A stretch of DNA of 64,000 nucleotides from NCBI RefSeq assembly GCF_005860775.1, contig NZ_VCHQ01000005.1, forward strand, positions 244,521 through 308,520, given 5' to 3'. Positions 42,714 to 52,590 of this stretch are shown one piece after another; the first letter of the stretch is position 1; every line of letters begins with the position of its first letter. The DNA is from Klebsiella indica (GTDB lineage: Bacteria > Pseudomonadota > Gammaproteobacteria > Enterobacterales > Enterobacteriaceae). A model generated the notes under the pieces. That model was not told where the DNA came from. It saw nothing but the letters and a program-made list of their open reading frames with translations, and ran no database searches. The position numbers and the translations under genes were made by a program.

Positions 42714-42836
42714 AATATTCTCCGGCTTGAAACGAATGTGGCTGCGCATTATACGGATAATACATGCTTATTCCTATCCTCATCAGGCCTCGAAAGCTAT
42801 AATCCCCTCACTCTCCGTTAAAAAACAGGAACGTCT

Positions 42837-43700
42837 ATGATCCGCAGTATGACCGCCTATGCCCGGCGTGAAATAAAGGGTGAATGGGGTAGCGCCGCGT
42901 GGGAACTGCGCTCGGTAAACCAACGATATCTGGAAACTTATTTCCGTCTGCCGGAGCAGTTCCGTAGCCTGGAGCCTGTGGTGCGCGAGCGTATTCGCGC
43001 CCGTCTGACCCGCGGCAAAGTCGAGTGTACTCTGCGTTTTGAGCAGGATCCGAGCGCCCAGGGCGAGCTGATTCTGAACGAAAAACTGGCAAAGCAGCTG
43101 GTTAACGCCGCCAACTGGGTAAAAATGCAGAGCGATGAAGGCGAGATCAATCCGGTCGATATCCTGCGCTGGCCAGGCGTCATGTCTGCCCATGAACAGG
43201 ATCTGGACGCGATTACTGCCGAAATCCTCAACGCACTCAATGGCGCGCTGGATGATTTTATCGTCGCGCGGGAAACCGAGGGCCAGGCGCTGAAAGCGCT
43301 TATCGAACAGCGTCTGGAAGGCGTGACGGCTGAAGTCGCTAAAGTACGCGCCCATATGCCAGAAATACTGCAATGGCAGCGGGATCGTCTGGTCGCCAGG
43401 CTGGAAGATGCGGAAGTACAACTGGAAAACAACCGCCTGGAACAAGAGCTGGTACTGATGGCACAGCGTATTGATGTCGCCGAAGAGTTGGATCGCCTGG
43501 AAGCGCACGTGAAAGAGACCTGGAATATCCTGAAGAAGAAAGAAGCGGTCGGGCGCCGTCTCGACTTTATGATGCAGGAGTTCAACCGCGAGTCGAACAC
43601 GCTGGCGTCTAAATCAATTAATGCCGAAGTGACCAATTCTGCCATTGAGCTGAAAGTGTTGATCGAGCAGATGCGCGAGCAGATTCAGAATATCGAGTAA
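42837..43700 (+). CDS. yicC: YicC-family endoribonuclease
   Basis: 287 residues, the E. coli length, starting MIRSMTAYARREIKGEWGS. The YicC N-terminal domain and the C-terminal DUF1732 (GRRLDFMMQEFNRESNTLAS) are both complete. The family has recently been described as an RNase acting in sRNA (RyhB) turnover. It is divergent from rph, as in E. coli. What follows is not dinD but the LuxR/KdgM genes and typA. Confidence 0.96.
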   Translation: MIRSMTAYARREIKGEWGSAAWELRSVNQRYLETYFRLPEQFRSLEPVVRERIRARLTRGKVECTLRFEQDPSAQGELILNEKLAKQLVNAANWVKMQSDEGEINPVDILRWPGVMSAHEQDLDAITAEILNALNGALDDFIVARETEGQALKALIEQRLEGVTAEVAKVRAHMPEILQWQRDRLVARLEDAEVQLENNRLEQELVLMAQRIDVAEELDRLEAHVKETWNILKKKEAVGRRLDFMMQEFNRESNTLASKSINAEVTNSAIELKVLIEQMREQIQNIE

Positions 43701-43713
43701 ATTCCCCCGTACC

Positions 43714-43742
43714 AACAAGCCCGAGCAATATCGGGCCTGTTG
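43714..43742 (+). terminator. yicC terminator hairpin
   Basis: AACAAGCCCGA and TCGGGCCTGTT flank a short loop 14 bases after the yicC stop. It has a weak T-tract. Confidence 0.6.
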
Positions 43743-43872
43743 AGGCCATAACATTTCACGATTCGGTCGGATATTTAGCTGCCTTAAGCGCATTCTCTCT
43801 CTGCGAACAGACCTTTAACGTCATTTCACAAACCGCTGATCCTGATAACCAGTCGCATGCTGAACAGTATGA

Positions 43873-44412
43873 TTAGTTGGTACGCATCGCGGCATAGACA
43901 GAACATAGCTCCTGAAGGCTTTTCGTTCCCGTACGTTTCATCAGGCCGTTGCGTTGAACGCTTATTGTTGTAGGACTGACGCCGCGGATTTGGGCAATAT
44001 CATCCAGCGAGTGCCCACGCATGATAAGCTTCATAATTTGGTGTTCAGCGTTGGTAAATTTAAACGTATCAGGAAGATAACTTGATTTTTGATTTTGTGC
44101 AGATAATAAGCACATCACCCACAAAGCCTGCTTCAGTTCTGCCACTTTCACTCTTTCCGGGAGGCACAACTTCACCAACCCCGGGAAAAGGCGATTGATA
44201 GAATCAAAATACCGTTCCGAAGTGATAAATACTGAGTAGTGCATCGGCGTTGTGGTGAAGAACAGAGAATACGTCTCCTGAATATCCATTCCAGCGGTGC
44301 AATACACATATGGCCAATCTGCGCTTACGCTAACGTTTTGTTCATGGCGTAACTGCTTCAGAATTTTCTCTATTCCATAGATGAAAAAACAATCCTTTCC
44401 ATAGATAGTCAT
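43873..44412 (-). CDS. LuxR-type transcriptional regulator
   Basis: 179 residues. The C-terminal part (residues about 117-176) is a LuxR/NarL helix-turn-helix: FTNAEHQIMKLIMRGHSLDD, then IRGVSPTTISVQRNGLMKRT. The N-terminal part has no receiver Asp or autoinducer-binding motif that I recognise. It resembles small enterobacterial regulators that carry an uncharacterised sensor half. Codon use and composition are more AT-rich than the neighbours. It is divergent from the KdgM-type porin and could control it. No orthologue stands between yicC and typA in E. coli. Confidence 0.82.
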   Translation of the reverse strand: MTIYGKDCFFIYGIEKILKQLRHEQNVSVSADWPYVYCTAGMDIQETYSLFFTTTPMHYSVFITSERYFDSINRLFPGLVKLCLPERVKVAELKQALWVMCLLSAQNQKSSYLPDTFKFTNAEHQIMKLIMRGHSLDDIAQIRGVSPTTISVQRNGLMKRTGTKSLQELCSVYAAMRTN

Positions 44413-45007
44413 ATTAATAGTCCTGAGATTACGATCATGTTATTGCCCAGCCTACAGCATTTCGTTTAGCCACAAATGGTGCCACCCTCTCCCCAAGGAT
44501 ATCGTCGTCCAAGTTTACGGCATATCTATCATCAGATGTTGTTTTCATTTAGGAATAAACTTATCTGATAACTATTACATATCTTTGCTTTTGACGCCAA
44601 AAGAAGATGAAAAAATCAAATTTAAATTATAACTACATGATTTTAATCGAATTAATTATTAGGATTATCTTTATATGATATATATTAAAATAATTTCAAC
44701 ATATTTCAATAGTCAGATCCAAGTCTCAAAACAGCATTTCATTTTATGTAAAAGTACATTCCATGATAATTTTTGAATTATGATAAGTCTTACAAAAAGA
44801 ATTATGTGTGGTGAATCCCCCTAAGCGGCGGGGTCATGCTGACATGAGATAATCCTCTATGAAGTTTCGTTTTTATGGACGAATTGGAAAATCAGCGCCC
44901 AATTCACCGGGAGGCACCCGGCACCACACGCCAAATTATTTTATCGATCACACTGCTGACCAGTGAAGATCTTATCATACCTTTGGACTATAAAAGTAGA
45001 GGCTTCT
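44413..45007. other. AT-rich region between LuxR-type and KdgM-type genes
   Basis: 595 bases, strongly AT-rich between about 44530 and 44810. No coding frame with family likeness is seen. The part 44811-44921 has several consecutive hairpins and is listed separately. It presumably holds the promoters of both flanking genes. Confidence 0.6.
44811..44921 (+). ncRNA. Hairpin-rich leader candidate upstream of the KdgM-type gene
   Basis: Four adjacent inverted repeats stand in order: CCCC/GGGG (44817-44833), TCATG/CATGA (44834-44847), GAATTGG/CCAATTC (44881-44905) and CCGGG-AGGCA-CCCGG (44907-44921). They lie 87-190 bases before the porin start. This could be a structured 5' leader, an sRNA or a decayed repeat. 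I do not recognise a family. Confidence 0.35.
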
Positions 45008-45709
45008 ATGTTGCGCTCATTACTATTATTTACTGTACCCTTCATGAGTATTGCTGCACATGCCGTTACCTTCGATTATCGTCACGAAATGAACGATAGC
45101 GGCGGTAATAATCATAAAGATCGATTATTGATGTCACACCGTTTTGCTAATGGATTTGGATTGTCACTGGAAGGTAAATGGAAAGGTTCGCAGGATAAAG
45201 ATAAAGCCTTTGATGAAACCGTCAGTAATGGCACCGAAGTCGTGGCAAGCTATGTCTATAAAATTAATAAAACATTCCAGATTGAGCCCGGGTTCTCACT
45301 AGATACCAGTTCATCGTCAAACAATTATCGCCCTTATCTCCGTGGCAAAGCTAATTTAAGTGACGATATCAGCGCATCTCTACGTTATCGCCCCTACTAC
45401 AAGCGTAATTCAGGAAATATAGGAACATCCAAAGATACATCAGAAAATGGTTATAACCTGACCAGCGTTATTTCATGGAAATTTCTGAAAGATTATCAAC
45501 TTGACTATGAGCTGGACTATAAAAAAGCAAACTCTGCAGGCGTAGTGTTAGCGAATAATGAAAGCTATGACTGGACTCATGATTTCAAACTAACCTATAA
45601 ACTCGACAAGAACTGGTCGCCTTATATGGCAATCGGTAATGTCTCTGGCAGTAAAACCACAGATGAAAGACAAACACGTTATCGTGTGGGTGTAAAATAT
45701 TCTTTCTGA
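45008..45709 (+). CDS. KdgM-family oligogalacturonate/oligosaccharide porin
   Basis: 233-residue outer-membrane beta-barrel protein. The signal peptide MLRSLLLFTVPFMSIAAHA is followed by VTFDYRHEMND, the characteristic KdgM start. Later strands include SHRFANGFGLSLEGKWKG, RPYLRGKANLS, SLRYRPYYKRN and the terminal TRYRVGVKYSF with a C-terminal Phe. KdgM porins take up acidic oligosaccharides such as oligogalacturonates. It is closer to plant-pathogen KdgM than to E. coli OmpL, as far as I can judge by eye. The start at 45008 is preferred over one 15 codons upstream because of the signal peptide and AGAGG. No pectin-catabolic genes lie nearby. Confidence 0.87.
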   Translation: MLRSLLLFTVPFMSIAAHAVTFDYRHEMNDSGGNNHKDRLLMSHRFANGFGLSLEGKWKGSQDKDKAFDETVSNGTEVVASYVYKINKTFQIEPGFSLDTSSSSNNYRPYLRGKANLSDDISASLRYRPYYKRNSGNIGTSKDTSENGYNLTSVISWKFLKDYQLDYELDYKKANSAGVVLANNESYDWTHDFKLTYKLDKNWSPYMAIGNVSGSKTTDERQTRYRVGVKYSF

Positions 45710-46065
45710 TAAAAAAAGAAAAATTATCAACAAGGGTTCTCTGAGCCCTTGTTTCAATAATAAATCTCACTCATAGGTTTACCCGTATTTATCCTGGTCT
45801 TTCGCTGAAACCACCTCAAATAATCAATAGCGTAGTAGTGTAAAATGATTTACGAATACCGTATTGCGTAAACCTGGTGACAAACAATACGTTAACCCCG
45901 CAGTAAAAACTGCATAAAATAATTACGTCAAATAGTCACAGTGAAGAAACAGGTAACACCCCTGATACGATATAATTAGTCCCTATAACATAAACGCTAA
46001 TCGCCATACCTAAAACCCATAAAAAAGCCGCTGATTATCAGCGGCTTTGGCAACAATCCGTTTAA
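45710..46065. other. Spacer between the KdgM-type gene and typA with two terminators
   Basis: 356 bases. CAAGGG...CCCTTG (45731-45751) is a hairpin with GTTTCAAT after it, ending the porin gene. AAGCCGCTGATTATCAGCGGCTT (46025-46047) ends typA on the minus strand with a T-run. Between them I see AT-rich sequence with no gene. Confidence 0.7.
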
Positions 46066-47889
46066 TTACTCTTCTTTCGCCCCACGCATAGCGCGTTTAC
46101 GGTCGTTCTCGGTCAGATGACGTTTACGGATACGGACAGAAGTCGGGGTCACTTCCACCAGTTCGTCATCATCAATGAACTCCAGAGCCTGCTCCAGGGT
46201 CATCTTAACCGGCGGAACCAGAACTGTTGCTTCGTCAGTACCGGACGCACGCATGTTAGTCAGTTTCTTACCGGTCAGGCAGTTTACCGTCAGGTCGTTA
46301 GAACGGCTGTGAATACCGATAATCTGGCCTTCGTAAACTTCTGCACCGTGGCCGAGGAACAGCTTACCGCGATCCTGCAGGCTGAACAGGGCGAACGCGA
46401 CGGCTTTACCCTGACCGTTGGAGATCAGTACACCGTTCTGACGCTGGCCCACATCACCCGGACGAACGTCGTCGTAGTGGCTGAAGGTGGAGTACAGCAG
46501 ACCGGTACCGGAGGTCATGGTCATAAATTCTGAACGGAAACCGATAAGCCCACGGCTTGGGATCACGTAGTCAAGACGTACGCGGCCTTTGCCATCCGGA
46601 TTCATGTTTTTCAGATCGCCTTTACGCTCACCCAGTGCCTGCATCACAGACCCCTGGTGCTGCTCTTCAACGTCCAGCGTCACGTTTTCGAACGGCTCCT
46701 GCTTGCGGCCATCGATTTCGCGGAAGATAACTTTCGGGCGGGAAACCGCCATTTCGAAACCTTCACGACGCATGTTTTCAATAAGCACAGACAGGTGCAG
46801 CTCACCACGACCAGAAACGCGGAATGCGTCTGCATCCGGAGTTTCTTCAACGCGCAGCGCAACGTTGTGTACCAGCTCTTTATTCAGACGGTCAAGAATC
46901 TGACGCGAGGTCACGTACTTACCTTCTTTACCGCAGAACGGAGAGGTGTTAACACAGAAGAACATAGAAACAGTCGGCTCATCAACAGACAGCGCCGGCA
47001 GCGCTTCAACATTCTGCGTATCGCAGATGGTGTCAGAGATGTTCAGTTCGCCCAGACCAGTAATCGCGATGATGTCGCCTGCTTCCGCAAGGTCGCTGTC
47101 AATACGCTCCAGGCCCAGGTGGGTCAGAACTTTACCGACTTTACCGTTACGCGTTTTACCTTCGCTATCAATGATAGTGACCTGCTGGTTCGGTTTTACT
47201 TTACCGCGTTTGATACGGCCGATACCGATAACGCCAACGTAGTTGTTGTAGTCCAGCTGAGAGATTTGCATCTGCAGCGGGCCATCCAGGTCAACGTCCG
47301 GCGCCGGTACGTGATCAACGATCGCCTGATACAGCGGAGTCATGTCTTCCGCCATATCTTCGTGATCCAGACCGGCGATACCGTTCAGCGCCGACGCGTA
47401 AACGATAGGGAAATCCAGCTGTTCGTCGGTTGCGTCGAGGTTAACGAACAGGTCGAATACCTGATCGACAACCCAGTCCGGACGCGCGCCAGGACGGTCA
47501 ACTTTGTTGATAACAACAATCGGCTTCAGACCATAGGCAAAAGCTTTCTTGGTGACGAAGCGCGTCTGCGGCATCGGGCCATCAAAGGCGTCAACCACCA
47601 GCAGCACAGAATCCACCATGGACATAACACGTTCAACTTCACCACCGAAGTCGGCGTGCCCAGGGGTATCAACGATGTTGATACGGTAATCATTCCATTT
47701 GATAGCGGTGTTTTTAGCGAGGATAGTAATCCCACGCTCTTTCTCCAAATCGTTGGAGTCCATCACTCGTTCTTGTGCTTCAGTACGCGCGTCGAACGTA
47801 CCGGATTGCTGTAGCAGCTTATCAACCAGGGTAGTTTTACCATGGTCGACGTGCGCGATGATGGCGATATTACGCAGATTTTCGATCAC
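46066..47889 (-). CDS. typA: Ribosome-associated GTPase TypA/BipA
   Basis: Translational GTPase that binds ribosomes and assists 50S assembly at low temperature and stress responses. 607 residues. The P-loop is HVDHGKTT at residues 13-20, with [12 protein letters not shown] (switch II) and NKVDRPGA (guanine site). EF-G-like domains and the unique C-terminal TypA domain follow. It starts at GTG, as in E. coli. It is divergent from glnA. Downstream lies the KdgM gene rather than yihL. Confidence 0.98.
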   Translation of the reverse strand: MIENLRNIAIIAHVDHGKTTLVDKLLQQSGTFDARTEAQERVMDSNDLEKERGITILAKNTAIKWNDYRINIVDTPGHADFGGEVERVMSMVDSVLLVVDAFDGPMPQTRFVTKKAFAYGLKPIVVINKVDRPGARPDWVVDQVFDLFVNLDATDEQLDFPIVYASALNGIAGLDHEDMAEDMTPLYQAIVDHVPAPDVDLDGPLQMQISQLDYNNYVGVIGIGRIKRGKVKPNQQVTIIDSEGKTRNGKVGKVLTHLGLERIDSDLAEAGDIIAITGLGELNISDTICDTQNVEALPALSVDEPTVSMFFCVNTSPFCGKEGKYVTSRQILDRLNKELVHNVALRVEETPDADAFRVSGRGELHLSVLIENMRREGFEMAVSRPKVIFREIDGRKQEPFENVTLDVEEQHQGSVMQALGERKGDLKNMNPDGKGRVRLDYVIPSRGLIGFRSEFMTMTSGTGLLYSTFSHYDDVRPGDVGQRQNGVLISNGQGKAVAFALFSLQDRGKLFLGHGAEVYEGQIIGIHSRSNDLTVNCLTGKKLTNMRASGTDEATVLVPPVKMTLEQALEFIDDDELVEVTPTSVRIRKRHLTENDRKRAMRGAKEE

Positions 47890-48267
47890 AACTTTGCCTC
47901 AGGCATTAGAAATAGCGCGTTATTGTACACGGATTAATCGCGCTACAAAACAGGATCACAAACATCCTCCGCAAACAAGTATTGCAGAGATTCTTTGTGA
48001 TCGCTTTCACGGAGCGTTAAAAGGGTTATTAAAATTATTTTGCACCAAAAAAGTGCTTCACGCTCACGTAAAAGCACCATATTGGTGCAATGCATTCATT
48101 TTGGTGCAACCCTTTTGCACGATGATGTGCATGATAACGCCTTTTGGGGGCAATTTAAAAGTTGGCACAGATTTCGCTTTGTATATTTTAAGGCAACAAC
48201 GCCACTTTTAAGTAGTTAGAAAGTTTCGTTTCCACGACGACAATGACCAATCCGGGAGAGTTTAAGT
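47890..48267 (+). promoter_or_regulatory. glnA control region: CRP, NtrC and sigma-54 sites
   Basis: 378-base divergent region. A CRP-like site TGTGATCGCTTTCACG lies at 47996-48011 (upstream promoter glnAp1 type). NtrC-type palindromes TGCACCAAAAAAGTGC (48041-48056) and GCACCATATTGGTGC (48074-48088) form the strong enhancer pair 32 bases apart. Weaker half sites lie at 48101-48132. The sigma-54 promoter TGGCACAGATTTCGCTTT (48163-48180) is glnAp2. Confidence 0.9.
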
Positions 48268-49677
48268 ATGTCCGCTGAACACGTTTTGACGATGCTGAAC
48301 GAGCATGAAGTGAAGTTTGTCGATCTCCGCTTCACCGATACCAAAGGTAAAGAACAGCACGTTACTATTCCTTCTCATCAAGTAAATGCCGAATTCTTCG
48401 AAGAAGGCAAAATGTTTGATGGCTCCTCGATTGGCGGCTGGAAAGGTATTAACGAATCCGACATGGTTCTGATGCCGGATGCGACCACCGCGCTGATCGA
48501 CCCGTTCTATGAAGAACCGACCCTGATCCTCCGTTGCGACATCCTGGAACCAGGCACCCTGCAAGGCTATGACCGCGACCCGCGCTCCATTGCTAAGCGT
48601 GCTGAAGAATATCTGCGTTCCACCGGCATTGCTGACACCGTACTGTTCGGGCCAGAACCAGAATTCTTCCTGTTCGATGACGTCCGTTTTGGTGCGTCCA
48701 TCTCTGGTTCCCACGTTGCTATTGATGATATCGAAGGCGCATGGAACTCTGCCACCAAATATGAAGGCGGCAACAAAGGTCACCGTCCTGGCGTGAAAGG
48801 CGGTTACTTCCCGGTTCCACCCGTAGACTCTTCTCAGGATATCCGCTCTACCATGTGTATGATTCTGGAAGAGCTGGGCCTGGTTGTTGAAGCTCATCAC
48901 CACGAAGTGGCGACTGCCGGTCAGAACGAAATCGCTACCCGCTTCAATACCATGACCAAAAAAGCGGACGAAATTCAGATCTATAAATACGTTGTGCACA
49001 ACGTCGCGCATCGCTTCGGTAAAACCGCCACCTTTATGCCAAAACCGATGTTCGGCGATAACGGTTCCGGTATGCACTGCCACATGTCGCTGTCTAAAAA
49101 TGGCGTAAACCTGTTCTCCGGCGATAAATACGCAGGCCTGTCTGAAGAAGCCTTGTACTACATTGGCGGCGTTATCAAACACGCTAAAGCGATTAACGCA
49201 TTGTCTAACCCGACAACCAACTCCTACAAACGTCTGGTCCCGGGTTACGAAGCGCCGGTTATGCTGGCTTACTCTGCCCGTAACCGCTCCGCGTCTATCC
49301 GTATTCCGGTAGTTACCTCGCCGAAAGCGCGCCGTATCGAAGTTCGTTTCCCGGATCCGGCAGCCAACCCGTATCTGTGCTTTGCCGCTCTGCTGATGGC
49401 CGGTCTTGACGGAATCAAGAACAAAATCCATCCGGGCGAAGCTATGGACAAAAACCTGTACGATCTGCCGCCAGAAGAAGCGAACGAGATCCCACAGGTT
49501 GCAGGCTCTCTGGAAGAAGCACTGAATGCGCTGGACGCAGACCGTGAATTCCTGACCGCCGGTGGCGTATTCACTAACGACGCCATTGATGCTTACATTG
49601 CGCTGCGTACTGGGGAAAACGACCGCGTGCGTATGACTCCGCATCCGGTTGAGTTCGAACTGTACTACAGCGTCTAA
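48268..49677 (+). CDS. glnA: Glutamine synthetase GlnA
   Basis: Type I dodecameric glutamine synthetase, ATP-dependent assimilation of ammonia. 469 residues. It begins [20 protein letters not shown]. Active-site blocks: [41 protein letters not shown] (Lys-type ATP motif region) and NRSASIRIP. The adenylylation site is Tyr398 in [10 protein letters not shown]. First gene of glnALG; transcription is driven by NtrC and sigma-54 under nitrogen limitation. Confidence 0.99.
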   Translation: MSAEHVLTMLNEHEVKFVDLRFTDTKGKEQHVTIPSHQVNAEFFEEGKMFDGSSIGGWKGINESDMVLMPDATTALIDPFYEEPTLILRCDILEPGTLQGYDRDPRSIAKRAEEYLRSTGIADTVLFGPEPEFFLFDDVRFGASISGSHVAIDDIEGAWNSATKYEGGNKGHRPGVKGGYFPVPPVDSSQDIRSTMCMILEELGLVVEAHHHEVATAGQNEIATRFNTMTKKADEIQIYKYVVHNVAHRFGKTATFMPKPMFGDNGSGMHCHMSLSKNGVNLFSGDKYAGLSEEALYYIGGVIKHAKAINALSNPTTNSYKRLVPGYEAPVMLAYSARNRSASIRIPVVTSPKARRIEVRFPDPAANPYLCFAALLMAGLDGIKNKIHPGEAMDKNLYDLPPEEANEIPQVAGSLEEALNALDADREFLTAGGVFTNDAIDAYIALRTGENDRVRMTPHPVEFELYYSV

Positions 49678-49678
49678 T

Positions 49679-49776
49679 TTTGCTGTAAATCCCTGGCGTT
49701 CCGTGTTGTGGCGTGGAGTACCAGGGATGTTTTGTTGCCGTGGAAACTTCAGCCCATCTCAGGATGGGCTTTTTTC
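49679..49776 (+). ncRNA. glnZ: glnA 3' UTR, likely source of the GlnZ sRNA
   Basis: In E. coli and Salmonella the glnA 3' UTR is processed to the sRNA GlnZ. The same layout is present: a long 3' UTR with internal stem CCCTGG/CCAGGG and a terminal Rho-independent hairpin at 49751-49775. The exact 5' end cannot be set from sequence, and presence of the mature RNA is inferred from relatives. Confidence 0.45.
49751..49776 (+). terminator. glnA terminator
   Basis: AGCCCATC-TCAG-GATGGGCT followed by TTTTTC. Partial read-through would allow glnLG expression from glnA promoters. Confidence 0.85.
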
Positions 49777-49825
49777 TCCACCAACACGCTGATCTCATGA
49801 GCTTTTTATTTATAAAAAGCTATAA

Positions 49826-49842
49826 TGCACTAAAATAGTGCA
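49826..49842 (+). promoter_or_regulatory. NtrC site over the glnL promoter
   Basis: TGCACTAAAATAGTGCA is a perfect inverted repeat of NtrC-site type, 22 bases before glnL. In E. coli NtrC represses glnLp from this position. Confidence 0.8.
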
Positions 49843-49863
49843 CCTTTTTCAGGAGACTGTCAG

Positions 49864-50913
49864 ATGGCAACAGGCACACTGCCCGATGCTGGGCAGATCC
49901 TTAACTCTTTAATCAACAGTATCTTACTGGTCAACGATGACCTGGAAGTTCATTACGCGAACCCAGCGGCGCAGCAGCTGCTGGCGCAAAGTTCACGCAA
50001 GCTGTTTGGTACGCCACTTCCAGAGCTGTTGAGCTATTTCTCGCTGAATATCGGCCTCATGCAAGAGAGCCTGGCGGCGGGTCAGGGATTTACCGATAAC
50101 GAAGTGACGTTGGTTATTGACGGACGCTCGCACATCCTTTCCCTGACTGCGCAACGTTTGCCAGAAGGCTTTATTCTGCTGGAAATGGCCCCAATGGATA
50201 ATCAGCGTCGCCTGAGCCAGGAACAGCTTCAGCAAGCCCAACAGGTCGCCGCACGAGATTTAGTGCGCGGTCTGGCCCACGAGATTAAAAATCCGCTGGG
50301 AGGGTTGCGCGGCGCGGCGCAACTGCTGAGCAAAGCGTTGCCCGATCCAACGCTGACGGAATACACCAAAGTTATTATTGAACAGGCCGATCGGTTAAGA
50401 AATCTGGTCGACCGTCTGCTGGGACCACAGCATCCGGGGATGCACGTAACAGAAAGTATCCACAAAGTTGCTGAGCGGGTGGTAAAGCTGGTATCGATGG
50501 AGTTGCCAGATAACGTCAAACTGGTTCGCGACTATGACCCGAGTCTGCCGGAACTCCCGCATGACCCGGATCAAATTGAACAAGTGCTGCTAAATATCGT
50601 GCGCAATGCGCTACAGGCACTGGGACCGGAAGGGGGTGAGATCACCCTGCGCACCCGAACAGCCTTCCAGCTCACTCTGCACGGCGTGCGTTACCGCCTC
50701 GCCGCACGCATTGATGTTGAAGATAACGGTCCAGGGATCCCATCCCACTTACAAGATACGCTGTTTTATCCGATGGTTAGCGGGCGTGAAGGCGGCACCG
50801 GACTCGGCCTGTCTATTGCCCGCAGCCTTATCGATCAGCACTCCGGCAAAATTGAATTTACCAGTTGGCCAGGGCATACCGAATTCTCGGTGTACCTGCC
50901 TATTCGGAAGTAG
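49864..50913 (+). CDS. glnL: Nitrogen sensor kinase/phosphatase NtrB (GlnL)
   Basis: Cytoplasmic histidine kinase that phosphorylates or, with PII, dephosphorylates NtrC. 349 residues, as in E. coli. It has an N-terminal PAS domain, the phospho-acceptor His139 in [12 protein letters not shown], and ATPase boxes N ([10 protein letters not shown]), G1 ([10 protein letters not shown]) and G2 ([10 protein letters not shown]). AGGAGACTG precedes the start. Eight bases separate it from glnG. Confidence 0.98.
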   Translation: MATGTLPDAGQILNSLINSILLVNDDLEVHYANPAAQQLLAQSSRKLFGTPLPELLSYFSLNIGLMQESLAAGQGFTDNEVTLVIDGRSHILSLTAQRLPEGFILLEMAPMDNQRRLSQEQLQQAQQVAARDLVRGLAHEIKNPLGGLRGAAQLLSKALPDPTLTEYTKVIIEQADRLRNLVDRLLGPQHPGMHVTESIHKVAERVVKLVSMELPDNVKLVRDYDPSLPELPHDPDQIEQVLLNIVRNALQALGPEGGEITLRTRTAFQLTLHGVRYRLAARIDVEDNGPGIPSHLQDTLFYPMVSGREGGTGLGLSIARSLIDQHSGKIEFTSWPGHTEFSVYLPIRK

Positions 50914-50921
50914 AGGTGTTT

Positions 50922-52331
50922 ATGCAACGAGGGATAGCCTGGATCGTTGACGACGATAGCTCCATCCGTTGGGTGCTTGAACGCGCGCTCACCGGGGCAG
51001 GCTTGAGTTGTACAACATTTGAAAATGGCAACGAGGTGCTTAATGCCCTCACCACCAAAACCCCGGATGTTCTGCTGTCTGACATCCGTATGCCGGGGAT
51101 GGATGGGTTAGCGCTACTAAAGCAGATTAAACAGCGTCATCCGATGCTCCCGGTCATCATCATGACAGCGCATTCGGATCTGGACGCCGCGGTTAGCGCC
51201 TATCAACAAGGCGCCTTTGATTATCTGCCGAAACCGTTTGATATTGATGAAGCGGTAGCGCTGGTTGATCGCGCGATTAGCCATTATCAGGAACAGCAGC
51301 AGCCACGTAATACGCCGATGAATAGCCCGACAGCCGATATTATCGGCGAAGCGCCGGCGATGCAGGATGTTTTTCGCATTATCGGCCGCCTGTCGCGCTC
51401 GTCAATCAGCGTGTTGATCAACGGAGAATCCGGTACCGGTAAAGAGCTGGTCGCCCATGCGCTGCACCGCCACAGTCCGCGCGCGAAGGCCCCGTTTATT
51501 GCGCTAAATATGGCGGCTATCCCGAAGGATTTGATTGAATCAGAACTTTTCGGCCATGAGAAAGGCGCTTTTACCGGTGCGAATACCGTGCGTCAGGGGC
51601 GCTTTGAACAGGCAGATGGCGGCACGCTATTCCTTGACGAAATCGGCGATATGCCGCTGGACGTACAGACACGTCTGCTGCGTGTTCTGGCTGACGGTCA
51701 GTTTTATCGCGTAGGCGGATATGCTCCGGTGAAAGTGGATGTGCGTATCATCGCCGCCACCCACCAGAACCTTGAACTACGCGTGCAGGAAGGCAAATTT
51801 CGTGAGGATTTATTCCACCGCCTGAACGTCATTCGCGTCCATCTCCCACCGCTGCGCGAGCGGCGGGAGGATATTCCACGCCTGGCGCGGCATTTTCTGC
51901 AAATTGCCGCTCGTGAACTGGGCGTCGAAGCCAAGCTGCTACATCCGGAAACGGAAATGGCGCTGACCCGGCTGGCCTGGCCTGGTAACGTACGTCAGTT
52001 GGAAAATACCTGTCGCTGGCTGACAGTGATGGCCGCAAGCCAGGAGGTTCTGACTCAGGATCTTCCCAGCGAGCTGTTTGAAACCGCGGTACCGGATAAT
52101 CCGACGCAAATGCTACCGGATAGCTGGGCCACGCTGCTGGGACAATGGGCCGATCGCGCCTTGCGTTCTGGTCATCAAAACCTGCTATCGGAAGCACAGC
52201 CGGAAATGGAGCGAACATTGCTGACCACCGCGCTGCGCCATACTCAGGGCCATAAACAAGAAGCGGCGCGTCTGCTGGGGTGGGGGCGTAACACGCTGAC
52301 GCGTAAGCTAAAAGAGTTAGGAATGGAGTAG
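50922..52331 (+). CDS. glnG: Nitrogen response regulator NtrC (GlnG)
   Basis: Sigma-54 enhancer-binding activator. 469 residues, as in E. coli. The N-terminal receiver has Asp54 in LLSDIRMPG. The central AAA+ domain has Walker A GESGTGKE near residue 169 and the sigma-54 contact loop GAFTGAN near residue 216. The C-terminal Fis-type helix-turn-helix includes [20 protein letters not shown]. The start at 50922 follows TAGAGGTG; the frame is open for 19 more codons upstream inside glnL. Confidence 0.98.
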   Translation: MQRGIAWIVDDDSSIRWVLERALTGAGLSCTTFENGNEVLNALTTKTPDVLLSDIRMPGMDGLALLKQIKQRHPMLPVIIMTAHSDLDAAVSAYQQGAFDYLPKPFDIDEAVALVDRAISHYQEQQQPRNTPMNSPTADIIGEAPAMQDVFRIIGRLSRSSISVLINGESGTGKELVAHALHRHSPRAKAPFIALNMAAIPKDLIESELFGHEKGAFTGANTVRQGRFEQADGGTLFLDEIGDMPLDVQTRLLRVLADGQFYRVGGYAPVKVDVRIIAATHQNLELRVQEGKFREDLFHRLNVIRVHLPPLRERREDIPRLARHFLQIAARELGVEAKLLHPETEMALTRLAWPGNVRQLENTCRWLTVMAASQEVLTQDLPSELFETAVPDNPTQMLPDSWATLLGQWADRALRSGHQNLLSEAQPEMERTLLTTALRHTQGHKQEAARLLGWGRNTLTRKLKELGME

Positions 52332-52440
52332 CCGGGCGGCAGTGTGTAAAAAATAGTCACCCAGCGCAAACTGCTGCTATTTTGTACTTTACTGTTGCAG
52401 TGCATTGGGTATGATCTTGCCCGGAAAGACGGGGGAAATC

Positions 52441-52551
52441 ATGCTTGAATCACTCATAAATATTATATCGAGCGGTGCTGCAGCCAGCCATACGCCGCAA
52501 ACGGCGATAGCTGCCGTTCTGTGCGCAGCTATAGTTGGTCTGTTTAACTGA
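52441..52551 (+). CDS. yshB: Small membrane protein YshB
   Basis: 36 residues starting MLESLINIISSGAAASHTPQ and ending AAIVGLFN, a short protein with one hydrophobic C-terminal segment. It matches E. coli YshB in length, sequence and position between glnG and hemN. GGGGGAAATC before the ATG gives a ribosome site. Its function is not well defined; a role in intracellular Salmonella has been proposed. Confidence 0.88.
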   Translation: MLESLINIISSGAAASHTPQTAIAAVLCAAIVGLFN

Positions 52552-52555
52552 TTCA

Positions 52556-52588
52556 TTCACCCTCTCCTTGTTCGGGAGAGGGTGAGTG
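52556..52588. repeat. GGGAGAGGG palindrome, copy 4, after yshB
   Basis: TCACCCTCTCCTTGTTCGGG continues into GAGAGGGTGA: perfect arms TCACCCTCTCC and GGAGAGGGTGA-type between convergent yshB and hemN. It may serve both as terminator. Confidence 0.7.
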
Positions 52589-52590
52589 GT

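Noticed and set aside
46657..47814. 385-codon open frame antisense to typA
   Set aside because: Composition rich in Arg, His, Asn and Val as expected from the complement of a conserved gene; typA is unmistakable on the other strand.
48262..49644. 460-codon open frame antisense to glnA
   Set aside because: It mirrors the codon pattern of highly expressed glnA, has no family likeness and no ribosome site; a shadow of the glnA reading frame.
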